Below, piece after piece: positions 1 through 7,437 of a DNA stretch of 64,000 bases (its first letter is position 1; the number at the start of each line of letters is the position of its first letter). Origin of the DNA: Alteraurantiacibacter buctensis (GTDB lineage Bacteria; Pseudomonadota; Alphaproteobacteria; Sphingomonadales; Sphingomonadaceae). The notes under the pieces are model-generated. The model was not told where the DNA came from. It saw nothing but the letters and a program-made list of their open reading frames with translations, and searched no databases. The DNA lies in the NCBI RefSeq assembly GCF_009827655.1, contig NZ_WTYV01000007.1, forward strand, positions 79,813 to 143,812, in the 5' to 3' direction. The position numbers and the translations under genes were made by a program.

Positions 1-26
1 CCGCTTCCTGCAGAAGGAGACACCCC

Positions 27-281
27 ATGGCCCGGTCGGCAAAAGCCATCAGCAACCCCGTTATCACTGACAGTCCCCTCCCACGCCCCAGCAAGATCGA
101 TGCGGTGATTGCTCTGTTGCGCCGCTCCGAAGGCGCAACGCTGGGCGAGATCATCGACCAAACCGGATGGCAGCCCCATTCAACCCGCGCCGTGCTCACG
201 GGCTTGCGCAAGAAGGGCCATACGCTGGAAAAAGCCAAGCGCGACGAGGTGACCTGCTACCGCATCGCGGAGCCGGCATGA
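27..281 (+). CDS. DUF3489 domain protein
   Basis: This 84-residue protein has a winged-helix-like core (roughly residues 24-80, with IDAVIALLRRSEGATLGEI and then TRAVLTGLRKKG), the signature of the DUF3489 family. It may bind DNA, but its role is unknown. An AGGAG ribosome site lies 8-9 nt before the ATG. Its stop overlaps the next start as ATGA, so it is the first gene of a three-gene operon with a DUF2924 protein and a serine recombinase. I know this trio as a recurring set in Sphingomonadales; that it helps or controls the recombinase is inference. Confidence 0.8.
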   Translation: MARSAKAISNPVITDSPLPRPSKIDAVIALLRRSEGATLGEIIDQTGWQPHSTRAVLTGLRKKGHTLEKAKRDEVTCYRIAEPA

Positions 282-703
282 TGGAGGCCGAGAAGCTCGA
301 TGAAGAACTGGCTGCGCTGACGACCCTGTCGTCAGCGCAGCTGCGCAGCAGATGGTCGGCTGTCACCGGCCGGCCCGTGCCAAAGGTCAGCCCCGCTCTG
401 CTGCGCAACGCGCTCGGCTGGGAACTACAGGCTGCATTCCACGGCGGTCTCTCGCGGCGCACGCAGCAGAAACTCGACCAGCTGGCTGCCGCCAAGACCG
501 AGACCCGCGACGCCCAGCCCGGCATGCGCCTCGTGCGCGAGTGGAATGGCACGCTCCACGTGGTCACCATCGGCGAAGATGGCACGATCATGTGGAACGG
601 CGCAAACTGGCCTTCGCTTAGCAGGGTCGCGCGCGAGATTACCGGCACCCGCTGGTCGGGTCCCGCCTTCTTCGGACTCAAGGCAAAGAGGACCGCGGCA
701 TGA
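278..703 (+). CDS. DUF2924 domain protein
   Basis: The 141-residue product (MMEAEKLDEELAALTTLSSA...) matches the DUF2924 family: an N-terminal helical part with LRSRWSAVTGRPVP and LLRNALGWELQA, then a basic C-terminal half with GTLHVVTIGEDG and ALSK-like IMWNGANWPSLSRVAREITG. I place the start at 278, where ATG overlaps the upstream TGA; a second ATG follows at 281. An open frame reaching back to 167 is only an extension inside the upstream gene. The stop overlaps the recombinase ATG at 700. No biochemical function is known to me, but the link to large serine recombinases is recurrent. Confidence 0.82.
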   Translation: MMEAEKLDEELAALTTLSSAQLRSRWSAVTGRPVPKVSPALLRNALGWELQAAFHGGLSRRTQQKLDQLAAAKTETRDAQPGMRLVREWNGTLHVVTIGEDGTIMWNGANWPSLSRVAREITGTRWSGPAFFGLKAKRTAA

Positions 704-2361
704 CAACCGTCCGCTGTGCCATCTACACCCGCAAGTCGAGCGAGGAGGGTCTGGAGCAGGATTTCAACTCACTCGATGCCCAGCGCGAGGCCTGTGCGGC
801 CTATGTCCTGAGCCAGACCGGCGAGGGCTGGAAACTGCTCCCCGACCGTTACGATGATGGCGGTCTGTCGGGCGGCACACTCCAGCGCCCTGCCCTCCAG
901 CGCCTGCTCGCCGAGGTCAAGGCCGGCAGGATCGACATCATCGTGGTCTACAAGGTCGACCGCCTGACCCGCTCGCTGCTCGACTTTTCCAAGCTGGTCG
1001 AGGCGCTCGATGCCGCGGGCACCAGTTTTGTCTCGGTCACCCAGTCGTTCAACACCACCACCAGCATGGGCCGGCTTACCCTGAACATGCTGCTCTCATT
1101 CGCCCAGTTCGAGCGCGAGGTCACCGCCGAGCGCATCCGCGACAAGATCGCCGCGTCCAAGGCCAAGGGTATGTGGATGGGTGGAACCCCGCCGCTCGGC
1201 TATCGGCCCGAAGGCCGCAGTCTCGCTATCGTCGAGGAACAGGCCCGGATAGTGCGCGACATCTATGCGCGGTACCTGGAGCTCGGCAACGTCCGCTTGC
1301 TGGCCGAGCAGCTGGTGGCAGAAGGGATTGGATCCCCGTCTCGTATGTCCGGCAAGGGTCAGTCGTTCGGCGGCTGTCCTCTCACCCGTGGCCAGCTCTA
1401 TTACATGCTAAAGAACCCGATCTATGCCGGTGACATCCCCCACAAGGGCAAGGTCTATCCTGGCAACCACGATCCGATCATCGAGCGGGCTATGTGGGAC
1501 CGGGTGCAGGCGCGGCTTGCTGCCAATGTACAGGGACAGCGAACCGTACGGGCAGAGACTGCCAGCCTGCTGGCAGGGCTGCTGGTCGATGCTGACGGCG
1601 AGCCGCTGGTGCCGGTGCACACCCGCAAGGGCAGGCAGCGGTATCGCTATTATGTGAGCCGCTCGCTGCAGCACGGCACGGCGGCGACGACCGGGAACGG
1701 GCTGCGCATTCCCGCGCGGGAGATCGAGCAGGTTGTGCGGCAGGAGATCACTTCGCTGCTGGGAGACCCGCTGGTCCTCGCGCAGGCTTGCGGGCTTGCG
1801 GTCACGCCGGAGATGCTGGCGCCGATCAGCCAGAACTGCGCCGAAACGCTTCCTGATCTGCTGCGGTCAAATGCGAGGCTGGCAGGCATTGTCTCGCGCA
1901 TCGTCATTCATGCGGGCCGGGTCGACATTGAGCTCGCCCCTGCCGGTCTCGCCAGAATCCTCGGCATTCCTGTATCGCCCGACGTGCAGCAGACCATCGT
2001 TCACAGTACTTCGGTCCGGCTCACCCGGACCGGACATGTGGTGCGCCTGGTTCATGACAACGGCGCTCCCGTGCTAAAGCAGGCCGACCCGTCGCTGATC
2101 CGGCTGATCCTCAAAGCGCGCCGCTGGTGGGGTGAGCTGGCGATTGGTGAGGTAAATATTCAAACCCTGGCGGACCGTGAGAAGGTCGTTCCTTCGTACG
2201 TCACCCGCGTGGTGCGCCTGGCTTTCTTGGCACCTCAGGTGATCGATGCCATTCTGACCGGTTCCATTCGCGCCGGGCTCAATGGAGTTACCGTACTCAG
2301 GCCGAATGCGATCCCCAGCCACTGGGAACAGCAGGTAGCGAAATTTATCCCGGGCCCGTGA
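700..2361 (+). CDS. Large serine recombinase (resolvase/invertase superfamily)
   Basis: This is a 553-residue site-specific DNA recombinase. The N-terminal resolvase domain (about 1-150) carries the YTRKSS motif with the likely catalytic Ser13, the conserved KVDRLTRS stretch near residue 86-92 and FAQFERE at 135-140. A recombinase domain follows (about 165-275, GTPPLGYRP to MLKNPIYAGDIPHKG). The usual zinc-ribbon region near 288-322 has no cysteine pairs, which is common in this DUF2924-linked subgroup. The C-terminal 200 residues are helical. The protein appears full length. It starts inside the DUF2924 stop codon, so the two are probably translationally coupled. It could mobilise a neighbouring island, but I found no attachment-site pair. 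Confidence 0.93.
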   Translation: MTTVRCAIYTRKSSEEGLEQDFNSLDAQREACAAYVLSQTGEGWKLLPDRYDDGGLSGGTLQRPALQRLLAEVKAGRIDIIVVYKVDRLTRSLLDFSKLVEALDAAGTSFVSVTQSFNTTTSMGRLTLNMLLSFAQFEREVTAERIRDKIAASKAKGMWMGGTPPLGYRPEGRSLAIVEEQARIVRDIYARYLELGNVRLLAEQLVAEGIGSPSRMSGKGQSFGGCPLTRGQLYYMLKNPIYAGDIPHKGKVYPGNHDPIIERAMWDRVQARLAANVQGQRTVRAETASLLAGLLVDADGEPLVPVHTRKGRQRYRYYVSRSLQHGTAATTGNGLRIPAREIEQVVRQEITSLLGDPLVLAQACGLAVTPEMLAPISQNCAETLPDLLRSNARLAGIVSRIVIHAGRVDIELAPAGLARILGIPVSPDVQQTIVHSTSVRLTRTGHVVRLVHDNGAPVLKQADPSLIRLILKARRWWGELAIGEVNIQTLADREKVVPSYVTRVVRLAFLAPQVIDAILTGSIRAGLNGVTVLRPNAIPSHWEQQVAKFIPGP

Positions 2362-2555
2362 GGCTGATTGGCAGGTTTTGGGCCGTTTGCTGAATGGCGG
2401 GTTCTGGGTGGCAAACGGTGGAAAGCTGCCATCAGGTCTGCCACCCAGCGACGGCAGAACTCGACCAAAGCCGATCGTTCAGCTCAGCTACCGCGAACGT
2501 CTGCTACTGACCGGAAGCTGCCTATAGAGCGCTTCATCAGGAAGGCGCCCCATAA

Positions 2556-2693
2556 TCTGTCGTTCGCGGCCGCGAATTCCTTGCTAACTTGTCCGACCTG
2601 GCAGCCGCGCTCGAGCTCGAAAGCGATCGCCTCCCCTATGGAGATTTCGAGACAATTGTCACAGACTGGCTTCTGGCTGCGCCGTCGGCGTGA
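2556..2693 (+). pseudogene. C-terminal fragment of an unknown protein
   Basis: An open stretch of 45 codons follows an in-frame TAA at 2553 and ends in TGA at 2691. It contains DLAAALELESD, then RLPYGDFETIVTDWLL, and looks protein-like (acidic, helical, balanced) but has no start codon. I read it as the tail of a broken gene. It lies just after the recombinase in a stretch with no intact gene. It could be chance; the evidence is only the plausible amino-acid composition. Confidence 0.3.
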
Positions 2694-2762
2694 CAGCCAC
2701 TGATTGACCGGGCCTGCACCCACCGCGCGTACGGGCGCGATGGGTGCAGGTCGTCAAGGGCA

Positions 2763-3059
2763 TCAGGCAAGTGCGAGCCTCGACGCTTGATCCGCCCTTA
2801 CCGAGGCGATCCTCTCGCGGAGATAGTCATCGTAATCCCGGAGGATCGTGGTAGCGGCCGCGCTTGCGTCCGTCGCAGCATCGGGAATTGCCGCAAGCGC
2901 GGCGGGGAGCGTCCCCCACTTCGCGGTCCCGGTCGCGTCCATCAACCGGTCATTGTCATGAGCGCGGTAATATTCGCGAAGCTGCGGGGTCAGCGTCTCG
3001 GGGTTGCGCTCGTAGATGAGACGATACCTGGGACGAGGCCCGAAATGCCGAGGCCGATC
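2763..3059 (-). pseudogene. Truncated gene remnant, minus strand
   Basis: A 98-codon open stretch on the minus strand runs from an in-frame TAA at 3060-3062 to a TGA at 2763. It reads RYRLIYERNPETLTPQLREYY, then KWGTLPAALAAIPDAATDAS and ILRDYDDYLRERIASVRADQ. The composition is that of a genuine helical C-terminus. The only ATG lies 37 codons in, so the N-terminus is missing. I do not recognise the family. It fits the picture of decayed accessory DNA between the recombinase and the copper genes. Confidence 0.4.
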
Positions 3060-3570
3060 TTAAAACACTACTCGCGTGGCGATAACTAGCGCCGACGATT
3101 TTGACTCGCCATTGCTGACCTCTGAATTGTCGCAGCCGCGACGGTGCGCGTTGAGAGGCCGGCTAATGCATGCTGGCCCATGTGTCAGCTTTCGCATTTT
3201 GTGCTTCTGGCATTGTCAGGCCGCAATCGGCCCCGATCCTGTCATTAGGTAGTGCCGCCCAGGCTAACGTTGAACATCAGCTTCTGACAAAAGCCGCCGT
3301 TCGACATGTCGCGTGCGAACGTCGGGAATGTCCCAGACTCGGCCATCTGCGCCGTTTGGCTACCGTATCCGTTTTCAGGCGATCGCCAGTCGACCCTGAA
3401 TGACCGATATGAAGGCGCCTTCCAGACGGGCAGCTCTTGGGCCGTTAGCGGCCTGTCCGGTTTAGAACGTCCAAGGTACAAAAGCCGTCCTTCGGGTTCC
3501 GACCCCACTTCGGACATCGAAAAGGGCAGTCGGACTGCAAGGAAAGTTCGCCCGGATTTCCAAATAGCGT
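3060..3570. other. Gene-free stretch upstream of the copper cluster
   Basis: About 500 bases carry no convincing gene. They hold one copy of an intergenic repeat (see 3369-3444) and end at the metal-responsive promoter. A minus-strand open frame through the repeat (3245-3895) overlaps the start of the ATPase gene and looks like a shadow. Confidence 0.6.
3369..3444. repeat. Intergenic repeat, copy 1
   Basis: This stretch begins CCGTTTTCAGG, includes TGAATGACCGATATG and ends with a 31-base string at 3414-3444. The same 31 bases recur without mismatch at 11549-11579, just after the copper cluster. The upstream parts (CCGNTTTCAGG, GAATGAC) also match. A weaker third relative lies at 21597-21657. 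It resembles the dispersed, non-coding repeats common between sphingomonad genes. Confidence 0.75.
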
Positions 3571-3601
3571 TTGACCCTGACACAGTGTCAAGGTGCATTG
3601 T
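3571..3601 (+). promoter_or_regulatory. CueR/MerR-type metal-responsive promoter
   Basis: A -35 box TTGACC (3571-3576) and a -10-like CATTGT (3596-3601) are 19 bp apart, the lengthened spacer typical of MerR-family promoters. Centred in the spacer is a 21-bp dyad, ACCCTGACAC-A-GTGTCAAGGT (3574-3594), with one mismatch between its arms. The ATPase gene starts 28 bp further on, and a CueR-type regulator is encoded in the same cluster. Copper or silver induction through that regulator is a strong inference. Confidence 0.85.
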
Positions 3602-3628
3602 CCGTGCGACTCGCAACAGGAGCGCAAG

Positions 3629-5974
3629 ATGTCTGGCTGTCATCACCATCACGAACACGCGGCAAACCATGCTGGCCACGTCGCTCAAGATCCCGTCTGC
3701 GGGATGGTGGTGGACCCGGCGACAGCCAGCCATCACGCCGAGCACGCGGGGATGCGCCATTACTTTTGCAGCGCGCGGTGCCGGGAGCGTTTTGTCGCTG
3801 ATCCGGGCAGTTTCCTGGACAAGCCGTCCGGCCATCAGGCTCCGGCCTCTGCGGCAGCCGAGGGCGCGATCTGGACTTGCCCCATGCATCCGCAAATCCG
3901 CCAGAACGGGCCGGGCAGCTGCCCGATCTGCGGCATGGCGCTGGAGCCGCTCGACCCGCTGACCGAAAGCGGTGAGAACCCGGAGGTTGCTGACATGACC
4001 CGGCGCTTCTGGGTCGCGGCAGTGCTGGCCGTTCCATTGCTGGTTCTCACGATGGGCGCTGAACTATTCGGGTTGGAGCTGCTCCCGATGCGCATGTCCA
4101 TGTGGGTGCAGCTTGTCCTGGCGACGCCCGTGGTCTTGTGGAGCGCGGCGCCATTCTTCCTGCGCTTCGCGGCCAGCCTGCGCAGCGGCCACCTCAACAT
4201 GTTCACCCTGATCGGGCTGGGTGTGGGCGTGGCTTATGGCTACAGCCTGGTTGCCACGCTGGCTCCGCAGATCTTCCCGGCATCCCTGCGCACGATGGGC
4301 GGTATGGTCCCGGTCTATTTCGAGGCGGCGGCGGTGATCGTGGCGCTGGTCCTGCTGGGCCAGGTGCTCGAACTGCGTGCCCGCAACGCCACCGGCGCGG
4401 CGATCCGCGCCTTGCTGGGCCTGGCCCCCAAGACCGCGCGGCGGGTGCTGCCCGATGGCACCGAGGACGATGTGGCGCTCGATCAAGTGCAGGTTGGTGA
4501 CCTTCTCCGCGTCCGGCCCGGCGAGAAGGTGCCGGTGGACGGCGTGGTCGTCGAAGGCCGCAGCGCGGTGGACGAGGCCATGATCACTGGCGAGCCGGTG
4601 CCGGTGGAAAAGTTCGCGGGCGAGCGGGTGACTGGCGCCACGGTCAACGGCACCGGCAGCCTGCTGATGCGCGCCGACCGGGTGGGCCGCGACACCATGC
4701 TGTCGCAGATCGTCCACATGGTGGCCGAAGCGCAACGTTCGCGCGCGCCGATCCAGGCATTGGCCGACAAGGTATCCGGCTGGTTCGTCCCAGCCGTGGT
4801 GGCGGTGGCGCTGGCGGCATTCGCAGTTTGGGCGCTGGTTGGGCCGGAACCGCGCCTCAGCCATGCGCTGGTCAATGCCGTGGCCGTGCTGATCATCGCC
4901 TGTCCCTGTGCCCTTGGCCTGGCAACGCCCATGTCGATCATGGTGGGGACCGGGCGCGGGGCCGGGGCCGGCGTGCTGGTGAAGAATGCCGAAGCGCTCG
5001 AACTGATGGAAAAGATCGACACCCTGGTGGTCGACAAGACCGGCACGCTGACCCTGGGCAAGCCAAAGCTGATGCAGGTGGTTGCTGCGCAAGGTATCGA
5101 GGAAGACGAGGTTCTGACCCTGGCCGCTGCACTGGAACGCGGCAGCGAGCATCCGCTGGCCGCAGCCATCGTGGCCGGTGCCGAGGAACGGGGGCTTGCC
5201 GCCCAGGAGGCCGAAGGCTTCCAGTCTCACACCGGCAAGGGCGTGACCGGTACCGTGGGTGGACGCGCTGTAGCGCTGGGCAACCGCGCGCTGATGCTGG
5301 ATGCCGGGGCCGATCCCGCGCCACTGGAGGATGCCGCCGACGCGCTGCGGAGCGAAGGCCAGGGCGTGATGTTCCTTGCCCTGGACGGGCGGTTCGCCGG
5401 ATTCATTGCCGTGGCCGACCCGGTCAAGGAAAGCGCCGTCGCGGCGGTCCAGGCCCTGCGCGCTGATGGTGTGCGGCTGGTGATGATGACCGGTGACAAC
5501 GGCCAGACTGCCGACGCGGTCGCGCGCAGGATCGGCGGCATCGATGAAGTCCTGGCCGATGTTTTGCCTGAACAGAAGCAGGCGATGGTCGAACGCCTCA
5601 AAAGTGAGGGCCGCCGCGTGGCGATGGCCGGCGACGGCATCAATGATGCCCCGGCGCTGGCTGCCGCCCACGTGGGCATTGCCATGGGCACCGGTACTGA
5701 CGTGGCCATGGAAAGTGCAGCTGTTACGCTGGTCAAGGGAGACCTAGGCGGCATCGTGCGCGCTCGTCGCCTGAGCGAGGCGGTGATGCACAATATCCGC
5801 CAGAACCTGTTCTTCTCTTTCGTGTTCAACGCAGCAGGCGTGCCGATTGCGGCTGGCGTGCTCTATCCGTGGACCGGCTTGCTGCTCAGCCCGATGATTG
5901 CCGGGGCGGCCATGGCCTTCAGTTCGGTGGCGGTGATCGGCAACTCGCTGCGGTTGCGGAGTGTCAGGCTGTGA
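3629..5974 (+). CDS. copA: Cu(I)/Ag(I)-exporting P1B-type ATPase
   Basis: This 781-residue inner-membrane pump exports Cu+/Ag+ at the cost of ATP. It has a His-rich N-terminus (CHHHHEH), a YHS domain (about 21-63, DPVCGM...FCSARC), a heavy-metal-binding domain (about 82-108, WTCPMHP...CPICGM), transmembrane helices, the metal-site CPC at 425-427, the phosphorylated Asp469 in DKTGTLT, and TGDN and GDGINDAP in the P-domain. It has no classical HMA domain. I prefer the ATG at 3629: it has a CAGGAG ribosome site, whereas the upstream start at 3593 lies inside the promoter. This is the first gene of the copper operon. The symbol is shared with the multicopper oxidase by convention only. Confidence 0.95.
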   Translation: MSGCHHHHEHAANHAGHVAQDPVCGMVVDPATASHHAEHAGMRHYFCSARCRERFVADPGSFLDKPSGHQAPASAAAEGAIWTCPMHPQIRQNGPGSCPICGMALEPLDPLTESGENPEVADMTRRFWVAAVLAVPLLVLTMGAELFGLELLPMRMSMWVQLVLATPVVLWSAAPFFLRFAASLRSGHLNMFTLIGLGVGVAYGYSLVATLAPQIFPASLRTMGGMVPVYFEAAAVIVALVLLGQVLELRARNATGAAIRALLGLAPKTARRVLPDGTEDDVALDQVQVGDLLRVRPGEKVPVDGVVVEGRSAVDEAMITGEPVPVEKFAGERVTGATVNGTGSLLMRADRVGRDTMLSQIVHMVAEAQRSRAPIQALADKVSGWFVPAVVAVALAAFAVWALVGPEPRLSHALVNAVAVLIIACPCALGLATPMSIMVGTGRGAGAGVLVKNAEALELMEKIDTLVVDKTGTLTLGKPKLMQVVAAQGIEEDEVLTLAAALERGSEHPLAAAIVAGAEERGLAAQEAEGFQSHTGKGVTGTVGGRAVALGNRALMLDAGADPAPLEDAADALRSEGQGVMFLALDGRFAGFIAVADPVKESAVAAVQALRADGVRLVMMTGDNGQTADAVARRIGGIDEVLADVLPEQKQAMVERLKSEGRRVAMAGDGINDAPALAAAHVGIAMGTGTDVAMESAAVTLVKGDLGGIVRARRLSEAVMHNIRQNLFFSFVFNAAGVPIAAGVLYPWTGLLLSPMIAGAAMAFSSVAVIGNSLRLRSVRL

Positions 5975-6270
5975 ATCAAATCCAGGAAACTGTGGTCAGC
6001 AGGCTGTCGGGCCTTTCTTCGCTTTCCTCGGTCGGTGCCGCGATGGCGGGGTTCGGTGCCGGGTTGTTGTTGGCCGACCCGCTTGCCTTTGCGGCCCTGC
6101 CGTCGCTGCTGGTCGGCCTGATCGTGCATGTTTACGGCATGGTCGGAGCAGCCCGACTGCGCCGCGAAGCGGGGCATCTGCCTAGTCTGTGGCAAATGTC
6201 GGGTTACTGGGCCTGCTGGCTGACGATGGCAGTCCTCGTCGCCTATGTGGCCTTGCGAGTGGCCCAATGA
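5971..6270 (+). CDS. Small inner-membrane protein of the copper operon
   Basis: This 99-residue protein starts with GTG at 5971, overlapping the ATPase stop (GTGA). Two or three hydrophobic helices are visible: [30 protein letters not shown] and [16 protein letters not shown] recognise no catalytic motif. Its placement between the ATPase and CueR, with overlaps at both ends, suggests it is co-translated and acts at the membrane with the pump, but its function is unknown. Confidence 0.75.
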   Translation: MNQIQETVVSRLSGLSSLSSVGAAMAGFGAGLLLADPLAFAALPSLLVGLIVHVYGMVGAARLRREAGHLPSLWQMSGYWACWLTMAVLVAYVALRVAQ

Positions 6271-6704
6271 AGATCGGCCAGGCATCTGCCGCTACCGGCA
6301 TCAGCGAACGCATGATCCGCCACTATGAGAAAGTGGGCCTGATTAGTGCCGCGCCGCGCCGGGATTGCGGCTATCGCGACTATGATGATGCCGATGTGCG
6401 CACCCTCCAGTTCATCCGCCGTGCGCGCGATCTGGGATTTCCTCTGGAGGAAATCCGCCTGCTGCTGGCCCTGTGGCAGGATAGCGGACGGTCCAGTGCA
6501 GACGTGAAGTCACTTGCCCTGGCACACGCCGAGGAACTCCAGCGTCGTCTGCGCGAAATGGAAATCATGCGGGACGCGCTGCTTCATCTTGCCGAACGTT
6601 GTGCCGGTGACGAACGTCCCGATTGCCCGATCCTGGGTGGTCTGGCAGCGGTTGACGAAGGTCAAGACAGGTTCACCGCCAGCATGCTAAAGAGCAAGGC
6701 GTGA
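6267..6704 (+). CDS. cueR: CueR-like MerR-family Cu(I)-responsive regulator
   Basis: This 145-residue MerR-type activator has an N-terminal winged HTH ([20 protein letters not shown]), a long dimerisation helix, and a C-terminal CX7C metal loop (CAGDERPDC). That spacing matches the two cysteines that bind Cu+ in CueR. The start at 6267 overlaps the upstream stop as ATGA. It presumably binds the dyad at 3574-3594 and controls its own operon. It lies inside the operon rather than divergent from it, so induction would also raise regulator levels. Confidence 0.92.
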   Translation: MKIGQASAATGISERMIRHYEKVGLISAAPRRDCGYRDYDDADVRTLQFIRRARDLGFPLEEIRLLLALWQDSGRSSADVKSLALAHAEELQRRLREMEIMRDALLHLAERCAGDERPDCPILGGLAAVDEGQDRFTASMLKSKA

Positions 6705-7015
6705 TGCGATTGTTCGCCTCGATTCTGCTCGTTCTCGGGCTGGTGCTGATGCCGGTAGCGATGACCGGCCATGCTGCTTCCGCCTCGGAGCCGGCTGCGG
6801 CCTCGGCGTGCCCGGACCATCACGAACCGGCATCTCCTGACGCGCCTGCCCACAAAGGGATGGTTAACTGCATGATGTGCGTCGCGCTGCCGCAGCCCGA
6901 TCTGGGTGTAGCGCCGCAGGTAGCAGTGTTGACCCGCACCGATGGCGCGGTAGTCCCGCCGCAGCTTCACGGTGTCACACCCGGCGTTTCCGATCCCCCT
7001 CCGAAGATTGCCTGA
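6704..7015 (+). CDS. Small secreted Cys/His/Met-containing protein
   Basis: This is a 103-residue protein with a signal peptide (LFASILLVLGLVLMPVAMTG). The mature part contains CPDHHEP and NCMMCV, which could bind copper. The family is not recognised with certainty; the layout resembles short DUF2946-like proteins. A GTG at 6701 overlaps the cueR stop and could also start it. Its position in the copper operon suggests a periplasmic metal-handling role, which is inference. Confidence 0.7.
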   Translation: MRLFASILLVLGLVLMPVAMTGHAASASEPAAASACPDHHEPASPDAPAHKGMVNCMMCVALPQPDLGVAPQVAVLTRTDGAVVPPQLHGVTPGVSDPPPKIA

Positions 7016-7055
7016 GCGTCCCAACAAGGCTGCAATCTTTTCGGAGTATCTGATC

Positions 7056-7361
7056 ATGAAGTATCTGCTGTTTGCGGCGGCTGTTGCCGTCGCGTCGCCC
7101 GCGTTTGCTCAGCCCGCCGCCGCTCAGGAGGCACCGGCTGCAAGCCACGCTGGCCACGCGGGCCACAACGCGCCCTCCACCCCCTCACCTTCCGCTCCCG
7201 AGCCTATGGGGCAACCTGCTCAGGCAGCCGGAGAACAGCCGGGCCACGGCATGCAGGAATGCTGCTGTTGCAAGGAGGGCGAGCATCAGGGCAACGAGGC
7301 AATGATGCACCACGCCGAGCCGGACGCCGAAGCGGCACCTGCCCAGCACCAGCATTCCTGA
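7056..7361 (+). CDS. Periplasmic His/Cys-rich putative copper-binding protein
   Basis: This 101-residue protein has a clear signal peptide ending in SPAFA. The mature part holds repeated HAGHAGH-type motifs, a run of four cysteines (MQECCCCKEG), MMHH and a C-terminal HQHS. Such a composition fits a soft-metal sponge or chaperone. The start at 7056 has a GGAG ribosome site 11-12 nt upstream. An earlier in-frame start at 6972 lies in the upstream gene and would destroy the signal peptide. A hairpin follows before the oxidase gene. Confidence 0.75.
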   Translation: MKYLLFAAAVAVASPAFAQPAAAQEAPAASHAGHAGHNAPSTPSPSAPEPMGQPAQAAGEQPGHGMQECCCCKEGEHQGNEAMMHHAEPDAEAAPAQHQHS

Positions 7362-7383
7362 TCTGGCCCAGCTGATCGGCACG

Positions 7384-7407
7384 GGGGGTCGCCTGCGGGC
7401 GGCCCCC
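7384..7407 (+). terminator. GC-rich hairpin between two copper genes
   Basis: GGGGGTCGCC and GGCGGCCCCC pair through 10 bp (one G-U) around a TGCG loop. There is no T-run after it, so full termination is unlikely. It may stabilise the upstream message or lower readthrough into the oxidase gene at 7438. Confidence 0.5.
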
Positions 7408-7437
7408 ATTCGCCAGCACTCGAAAAGGGGAAGCCCC

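Noticed and set aside
3593..3628. An upstream ATG for the copper ATPase
   Set aside because: It lies within the promoter dyad and has no ribosome site; the ATG at 3629 has one.
3245..3895. A minus-strand 216-codon frame reading through the repeat and the copper promoter
   Set aside because: It overlaps the MerR-type promoter and the ATPase start, and its composition is irregular. A link to an old gene is possible but not supported.
4064..5671. A 535-codon open frame on the minus strand within the copper ATPase gene
   Set aside because: It is a GC-rich shadow of the ATPase, with His/Gly/Arg-rich composition and no recognisable motif.
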